A program made the translations under genes and the position numbers. DNA of 64,000 bases from Geodermatophilaceae bacterium URHB0062. Lineage in GTDB: Bacteria; Actinomycetota; Actinomycetes; Mycobacteriales; Geodermatophilaceae. The notes beneath the pieces are model-generated. The model was not told the origin of the DNA. It searched no databases and worked only from the letters and a program-made list of their open reading frames with translations. The DNA lies in contig KK211088.1 of NCBI GenBank assembly GCA_000620185.1, positions 202,498 through 266,497 on the forward strand. Reading direction: 5' to 3'. This document shows, piece after piece, positions 59,395 to 64,000 of the stretch (position 1 is its first letter; every line of letters starts with the position of its first letter).

Positions 59395-60624
59395 TCAGGC
59401 GACGACGGCCAGCGCCGAGGGCTCTGGTCGGGGTTGTGGCACCTGAGCGGCCTGCACGACGTCGGGGGCGAACTCCTGGGGAGCCGGGCCCAGTCCGAAG
59501 TAGTGCTCGATGGCCTCGACGGTGCGGCGGGCGGCCTGACCGTCTCCGTAGGGATTGATCGCGCGCGCCATCTCGGTCCGCGCGGCATCGTCGGTCAGCA
59601 GCCGCTCCGCCTCTCTGAGGATGCGGCTCTCGTCGGTGCCGACGAGTCGAACGGTTCCGGCCGCGACCGCCTCCGGCCGCTCCGTCGTATCTCGCATGAC
59701 CAGAACGGGAACCCCCAGGCTGGGGCCCTCCTCCTGCACTCCTCCGCTGTCGGTGAGGATCAGCGTCGCCCGAGCCATGAGCTGGCAGAACTCCGCGTAG
59801 GGCTGGGGCTCGGTGAGCAGCACGTTCGGCAGGCCACTCACCGAGGGGCAGACGGCGTCGCGCACGAGCGGATTCCGGTGCAGCGGCCACACCACGTGGA
59901 GGTCCGGCCGCCGGATGGCCAGTTGCGCCACCGCGCGGCCGATCCGGGCCATCGGCTCGCCCCAGCTCTCCCGTCGGTGCGCGGTTACCAGCACCATCGG
60001 GACGACGCCGTTCGAGACCCGCGCCAGCAGCGGGTCGCCGAGTGCCCGGTTCCCGTCCACGGTCAACCGGAGCGCGTCGATGACGGTGTTACCCGTCACC
60101 ACGACGGCCTCGGCCGCGACGCCCTCCGCCAGAAGGTTGCTCCGGGAGATCTCCGTCGGAGCGAGGTGCAGGCTGGCGAGTTGGGAGGTGAGACGCCGGT
60201 TGACCTCCTCGGGGAACGGGTCGTACCGGTCCGCGGTGCGCAGCCCGGCCTCCAGGTGGGCCACCGGGATCTTCAGGTAGAAGGCGGCGAGCGCCGCGGC
60301 GTACGTGGTCGTGGTGTCCCCCTGGACCACCACCATGTCGGGCTTCTCCTCGGCGAGCACCCGCCCCATGCCGGCGAGCGTGCCCACCGTGATCTCGGTG
60401 AGGGTCTGACCCGGTGTGCAGAGGTCGAGGTCGTACTGCGGCCGGATGCCGAAGACCTCGTTGACCTGGTCCAACATCTCCCGGTGCTGGCCGGTCACCG
60501 CCACGATCGGCTCGCAGCCCGCCGACGTCTCGAGCGCCCGCACGACCGGGGCCACTTTCACCGCTTCGGGACGGGTTCCGTAGACGACCATCACCCGTCG
60601 CCGGGATCCCGAGATTTCGGCCAT
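59395..60624 (-). CDS. wecB: UDP-N-acetylglucosamine 2-epimerase (non-hydrolysing)
   Basis: The 409-residue protein has the full family set: VMVVYGTRPEAVKVAPV at the start, VAVTGQHREML, VQGDTTTTYAAALAAFY, HLEAGLRTADRYDPFPEE, VTAHRRESWGEP and LTDSGGVQEEGPSLGVP. It interconverts UDP-GlcNAc and UDP-ManNAc, pointing to an aminosugar in this polymer. A C-terminal extension of about 35 residues is Pro/Gln/Ala-rich. ATG 60624 follows GTGAGGGC, 4 bases after the stop of the lectin-like gene. Confidence 0.9.
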   Translation of the reverse strand: MAEISGSRRRVMVVYGTRPEAVKVAPVVRALETSAGCEPIVAVTGQHREMLDQVNEVFGIRPQYDLDLCTPGQTLTEITVGTLAGMGRVLAEEKPDMVVVQGDTTTTYAAALAAFYLKIPVAHLEAGLRTADRYDPFPEEVNRRLTSQLASLHLAPTEISRSNLLAEGVAAEAVVVTGNTVIDALRLTVDGNRALGDPLLARVSNGVVPMVLVTAHRRESWGEPMARIGRAVAQLAIRRPDLHVVWPLHRNPLVRDAVCPSVSGLPNVLLTEPQPYAEFCQLMARATLILTDSGGVQEEGPSLGVPVLVMRDTTERPEAVAAGTVRLVGTDESRILREAERLLTDDAARTEMARAINPYGDGQAARRTVEAIEHYFGLGPAPQEFAPDVVQAAQVPQPRPEPSALAVVA

Positions 60625-60628
60625 GCCC

Positions 60629-61282
60629 TCACACTCCGCTCGCTGTGACGTCGACGTCTCGGAACACGGCCTCTGCGTCCTCCGAGTAGAGCCCCACGGC
60701 ACCGTCCAGATAGGGGTGCGGATCGGTGTAGTCGGCCAACCGATGACCGTCGGCGAACACCGAGATCCGGGGCCCAAACTGCGTGATGCGCACGCTGTGC
60801 CACTCCCCGACCGGGAAGACCGGGGCGTCACCGGTGACGAGGAACTTCTGGTCCCCCGGCAGGCCGGGCACCTGCTTGGAGAGTTCCCAGCCGTTCGGCT
60901 TCAGTGCGAGGGCGTAGAAGTGCTTCCGGTCCCCGACGTGCCAGAGCACCCAGCCCACCTCCCACGGGTTGCCCCCACCGGGTCGTAGCTGCTTCGTCGT
61001 CAGCACGTCGCCGGTGACCGTGAGGTCGCCGTACGGCTGACGGGTGAGGACCAGCGACGCATGCGTGTCGGTGGCCTGATGGGTTGCGGGCGCCATCGGT
61101 GTCAAGGTCACCAGCCCGCTGGTGAGCCGCACCGTTCCGTAACCCTTGAACTCGACCCTCCACGGTCCGTGACCGATCAGCGGCAGCCACAGGAAGGAGG
61201 TGAGCGCGGCGATCATCATCAGGACCGCACCGGGCAGGACGAGGAGCGCGATCCGCCGTCGCTCCGCATGGCGAGCGGTCAT
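60629..61282 (-). CDS. Membrane-anchored lectin-like (DUF1080/LamG-type) protein
   Basis: The 217-residue protein has a basic start, one membrane segment (LLVLPGAVLMMIAALTSFLW) and an extracellular beta-sandwich. WEVGWVLWHVGDRKHFYAL, GDAPVFPVGEWHSVRIT and DGAVGLYSEDAEAVFRDV are typical of DUF1080/concanavalin-like domains. The fold binds or hydrolyses carbohydrate, but catalytic residues are not clear. It is translationally coupled to the synthase upstream (ATGA), so it probably guides the emerging chain. Confidence 0.75.
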   Translation of the reverse strand: MTARHAERRRIALLVLPGAVLMMIAALTSFLWLPLIGHGPWRVEFKGYGTVRLTSGLVTLTPMAPATHQATDTHASLVLTRQPYGDLTVTGDVLTTKQLRPGGGNPWEVGWVLWHVGDRKHFYALALKPNGWELSKQVPGLPGDQKFLVTGDAPVFPVGEWHSVRITQFGPRISVFADGHRLADYTDPHPYLDGAVGLYSEDAEAVFRDVDVTASGV

Positions 61283-62586
61283 GCGGCCCTGCCCGCCGTC
61301 AGGCTCGGCTCCGCGGCCCGCTCCGTCTTGGCCCAACCGTGCTGGCCGCGTGCGATCCGTGCGACCGCCCACCAGCCGGCGGCGTACCACATCAGTCCGT
61401 AGAGGACGTACAGGTGGCCCCACCAGCAGCAGCGCAGCAGTGAAGCACCGGCGGCCCGCTCCCGCGGCCAGTAGACGACCGTGCTGTACAGGAGGGCCGG
61501 TCCGAAGGAGAGGCCATAGGTGGTGAGGAGCCACCAGCCCACCGGGCTCTGACCCGCCGTCAGGAACGCCAGGGCAGCGGCGACGGAGACGAGGAAGGAC
61601 AGCGTCAGGCAGGAGGCCACCAGCAGGAGCACCGGCGAGGTGAGGTGGTAGGCGAGGTCCAGCGCGGCACGGCCAGGGACGTCGCGCAGCACCTGCCTCA
61701 GGAGCCGGATGGACTGCAGGTGGCCCTGGAACCATCTGCTCCGCTGCCGCACCAGCCGCTGCACCTCGGTGACCCCCTGCTGGTGCACGGCCGCGGTGTG
61801 GCAGTACTCGATCCGCCACCCGCGCGCGAGCAGCCGCACGCCCATGTCCAGGTCCTCGGTGAGGCTGCGGCTCCACGGGCTCGAACCCAGTGCTTCGAGC
61901 GCGGAGAGGCGCATGAACTGCCCGTTGCCGCCGAGCCCCACAGAGCCGATGTGCCGCCGCCCGCGCTGGAACACCTCGGTGAAGATGACGAACTCCATGT
62001 CCTGCATCCGTGCCAGGAGGCTGCCGACACGGTTGTTGATCCGGACACCGATCTGGACGGCGCCGACCCGCGGATCGGCGAAGTACGGCGTGACCTCGTC
62101 GACGGCGCACGGGTCGAGCCGCCCGTCGGCGTCGACGATCACGACGATGGTCCGGTCGGGGTCGCAGTCGACCAGGGATCCGGCCGCGAGGAACCGGACC
62201 GCGGCGTTGAGCGCTTCGCCCTTGCCCTGTTGCGCGTCGGGATGGATGCGGCGGTAGAGCCGCACACGAGGGTCGCCCAGCGCTTCCACCACCGCTGCGG
62301 TGTCGTCGGTGGAGGCGTCGTCGATCACCATGATCGTGTAGTTGTCGCCGGGAATGCTCAGCAGGCGGTTGACGGAGTTGGCGATGACCCTGTCCTCGTT
62401 GAGGCAGGGGAGAAGGAAGACGAAGCGGAGTCCGCCGCGGTCGGGAGCCTTGCGCAGCCGGGGCTTCGGACGCGAAGCCACCAGCAGTGACATTCCGTGG
62501 ACCAGGCTGAAAGCGACCATCACGACCGCGCCGCCCAGGCACACTTTGTCCAGGGCCGTCAGGGCGTAGATCGTTTCCGCGTCCAC
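61279..62586 (-). CDS. Processive GT2 synthase, PgaC/IcaA-like
   Basis: The 435-residue protein has an N-terminal span (LGGAVVMVAFSLVHGMSLLV), a GT-A core with LPCLNEDRVI, VIDDASTDDT, DAD at 152-154, TED at 243-245 and the processive signature QRSRW at 281-285, then three to four C-terminal spans. This is the architecture of poly-N-acetylglucosamine and related synthases. GTG 62586 starts 2 bases after the stop of the small membrane protein. With wecB next door, GlcNAc or ManNAc donors are plausible. Confidence 0.85.
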   Translation of the reverse strand: MDAETIYALTALDKVCLGGAVVMVAFSLVHGMSLLVASRPKPRLRKAPDRGGLRFVFLLPCLNEDRVIANSVNRLLSIPGDNYTIMVIDDASTDDTAAVVEALGDPRVRLYRRIHPDAQQGKGEALNAAVRFLAAGSLVDCDPDRTIVVIVDADGRLDPCAVDEVTPYFADPRVGAVQIGVRINNRVGSLLARMQDMEFVIFTEVFQRGRRHIGSVGLGGNGQFMRLSALEALGSSPWSRSLTEDLDMGVRLLARGWRIEYCHTAAVHQQGVTEVQRLVRQRSRWFQGHLQSIRLLRQVLRDVPGRAALDLAYHLTSPVLLLVASCLTLSFLVSVAAALAFLTAGQSPVGWWLLTTYGLSFGPALLYSTVVYWPRERAAGASLLRCCWWGHLYVLYGLMWYAAGWWAVARIARGQHGWAKTERAAEPSLTAGRAA

Positions 62587-62588
62587 GA

Positions 62589-62825
62589 CTACGTCACCGC
62601 CGAATGGTGCGGACCGTGTGCCGACGCACGCCTCGGTCCGCGGCGTGAGCCCGGCGCGACCACGGCCAAGAAGCAGAGCCCGCTCATCAGTACCGCGTAG
62701 AGGAGGAAGAGCCCCCCGGCCGCGTCCATGAACACTCGCGCGATCAACCAGAGGACGTTCCCGGTGGGCAGAGCATGGGCGATCGAGACCGATGCCAGCC
62801 CCATGACCCCGCTGCTGTAGTGCAT
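62589..62825 (-). CDS. Small two-span membrane protein beside the synthase
   Basis: The 78-residue product has hydrophobic stretches near residues 5-30 and 35-57 (MDAAGGLFLLYAVLMSGLCF) and a basic, His/Arg-rich tail. It is immediately upstream of the GT2 synthase, 2 bases apart, and 13 bases after the SIS gene. PgaD and IcaD, small membrane partners of PgaC and IcaA, have this size and position. I see no sequence identity that proves it, so the role is inferred from context. Confidence 0.6.
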   Translation of the reverse strand: MHYSSGVMGLASVSIAHALPTGNVLWLIARVFMDAAGGLFLLYAVLMSGLCFLAVVAPGSRRGPRRASAHGPHHSAVT

Positions 62826-62838
62826 GCCGGCTACCCGG

Positions 62839-63915
62839 TCAGGCCACGGTCACGGGCGACGCCGCGTGTCGGAGCTCGTCGGCGTGCCGGTCCAGCGTGA
62901 CGGCCAGGCAGCGCGCCAGATGCTGGAACGCGAGGACGGACTCGAGATGTCCCCACGGCGGCGTGGGACCGGACAGGATCGGAAATGTGTCCTCGGATCG
63001 GCTGCCGACCCGGATGATCCGCGCGCCGCGTGCGGCCAGTTCCGCGACCGATCCGGCCAGACGACCGGGGTCGCCACTCTCCAGGACGACGACGGGGGTG
63101 CCCTCCTCGATCAGGGCGCTCGCCGCGTGCTCGAACCCGCCCGCGGGGATCACCTCCGCATTGAGGGACGTGGTCTCCGTGAGGCTGAGCGCCCCTTCTG
63201 CCGCGTACGGCAGGTCCGCGTCCCCTGAGAGGTAGAAGAAGCACCGGGATTGTGCGACGTCCTCCGCGAGCGCCATGGCAACGGGGACGGCAGCTGTGTG
63301 CGCCGCCTGCAGCTGCCCCGGTAGGCAGCCGAGGCGCAGTCCGAGCCGGGCCACGGCCGAGGTGTCCAGCGCACCGGTGGCCGCGGCGTAGGAGAGTGCC
63401 AGCGCAGAGCCGGTGACCACCTGGGTCGCGAACGTCGTGGTCGCCGCCATACCGATCTCATGACCCGCGCCGGACTCCAGCACGGCGTCGCAGCGGCGGG
63501 CCAGCCGTGAGTGGGGGTGGTTCGTGATGCCCAGCACCGGGCCGCGCACGGCGTCGAGGGCACGGAGCACATCGGAGGTCTCCCCGGATCGGGAGATCGC
63601 GATGGTGAGGAGTCCGTCGTCCGCGCGCGGGTCGACGAGCTCCTCGATTTCCGAGGCCACCACCGGCTCGGCGGCCATCCCGGCCACGACGCCGAAGGTG
63701 CGGCCGATCAGCTGGGATGCGTGCAGGGAGCTGCCGCAGCCGACGAAGCGCAGACGCGACGGCTGTGCGAGGTCCAGGCGCTTCCACAACCGGCCGTCCA
63801 GAACTCCGGGGAGGAGCCGCTCGAGCAGCCGGGCCACCAAGGACGGCTGCGCGGCGATCTCCTTTTCCCATTCGGAAGTGCTTTCCTGGCCGCGGCACGC
63901 GACGATTTCGATCAT
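62839..63915 (-). CDS. SIS-domain protein resembling the isomerase half of GlmS
   Basis: The 358-residue protein has two SIS folds: RFVGCGSSLHAS at 56-67 and ISRSGETSDV at 107-116 in the first. The second has EGALSLTETTSLNAEVIPAG followed by GFEHA, which aligns with the GlmS active-site segment (catalytic Glu and His kept). The N-terminal glutaminase domain of GlmS is absent, so ammonia would have to come from another subunit or the protein deaminates/isomerises an amino-sugar phosphate (AgaS-like). It would feed aminosugar supply for this locus. ATG 63915 follows a GGGGGGAGG ribosome binding site. Confidence 0.85.
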   Translation of the reverse strand: MIEIVACRGQESTSEWEKEIAAQPSLVARLLERLLPGVLDGRLWKRLDLAQPSRLRFVGCGSSLHASQLIGRTFGVVAGMAAEPVVASEIEELVDPRADDGLLTIAISRSGETSDVLRALDAVRGPVLGITNHPHSRLARRCDAVLESGAGHEIGMAATTTFATQVVTGSALALSYAAATGALDTSAVARLGLRLGCLPGQLQAAHTAAVPVAMALAEDVAQSRCFFYLSGDADLPYAAEGALSLTETTSLNAEVIPAGGFEHAASALIEEGTPVVVLESGDPGRLAGSVAELAARGARIIRVGSRSEDTFPILSGPTPPWGHLESVLAFQHLARCLAVTLDRHADELRHAASPVTVA

Positions 63916-64000
63916 GCGGAGGCCTCCCCCCGGTCGTTCAGCGCGGACAAGAAATGGACCTCTCGAAGCACGACGCAGAAACCTGACGTGCTCTGCACGC
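63912..64000 (-). CDS. Possible C-terminal end of an upstream gene
   Basis: On the minus strand an open frame enters from the right edge and ends with LREVHFLSALNDRGEASA and TGA at 63914-63912, overlapping the SIS start as ATGA. The overlap style matches the rest of the operon. Only 28 codons are visible, so neither coding status nor function is secure. Confidence 0.35.
   Translation of the reverse strand, partial: VQSTSGFCVVLREVHFLSALNDRGEASA

Noticed and set aside
1-64000. CRISPR array, tRNA/rRNA genes, insertion sequences or prophage
   Set aside because: I saw no regularly spaced repeats, no cloverleaf or rRNA sequence beyond the 13-base loop match at 2361, and no transposase or phage structural motifs.

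Overview
The window looks like a chromosomal segment of a high-GC actinobacterium, most likely of the family Geodermatophilaceae (Blastococcus, Geodermatophilus or Modestobacter type). The evidence is the very high GC content at third codon positions, frequent GTG starts with ATGA/GTGA overlaps, TANNNT -10 boxes with some leaderless starts, and small cysteine-rich or membrane proteins typical of that group. The genus call is inference. I see no rRNA, tRNA, CRISPR array, insertion sequence or phage gene.

Almost the whole window is a glycopolymer (exopolysaccharide or capsule) locus. 1-4047: flanking genes (DoxX, PHP/HhH protein, a dolichol-phosphate-mannose-synthase-like glycosyltransferase, membrane and zinc-ribbon-like small proteins). 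4237-12378: a glycosyltransferase, then a tightly overlapping minus-strand operon of a GT2-deacetylase fusion, flippase, GT2, multi-span membrane protein and GH16 lipoprotein. 12873-18214: a hyaluronan/cellulose-synthase-like processive GT2, two beta-helix proteins and a sulfotransferase preceded by a 45-codon leader ORF. 18335-22655: a secreted propeller/Ig-like protein and a secreted protein of unknown family. 22846-29651: a minus-strand unit with two sulfotransferases, a lipoprotein, an ATP-grasp enzyme, a PEP-mutase-like protein, a 2-hydroxyacid dehydrogenase and a dTMP-kinase-like protein. 30055-37200: sulfotransferase, flippase, GT2, HprK-like kinase, Wzc-like co-polymerase and APH-like kinase. 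37208-45599: two sulfotransferases, a Wzy-like polymerase, a deacetylase, a GT4, a second Wzc-like protein and a secreted propeller. 45680-46588: an AbiEi/DUF559 gene flanked by palindromic repeats. 46762-55814: initiating phosphoglycosyltransferase, TauE/SafE permease, galE, UDP-glucose dehydrogenase, LCP ligase and low-molecular-weight tyrosine phosphatase. 55897-64000: a second synthase-type locus (SIS isomerase, small membrane protein, processive GT2, UDP-GlcNAc 2-epimerase, DUF2334 deacetylase-like protein, TIM-barrel hydrolase) resembling a poly-N-acetylglucosamine system.

Together the genes can supply UDP-galactose and UDP-glucuronate (galE, ugd), start chains on undecaprenyl phosphate, extend, flip and polymerise repeat units, control length, trim or deacetylate the polymer and attach it to the wall (LCP). 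Six sulfotransferases imply a heavily sulfated polymer. The PEP-mutase unit, apparently co-transcribed with two of them, suggests an additional phosphonate-type decoration with no decarboxylase in sight. Both Wzc-like proteins carry degenerate kinase domains. I consider the combined sulfate/phosphonate glycopolymer programme the best candidate for an undescribed system here.
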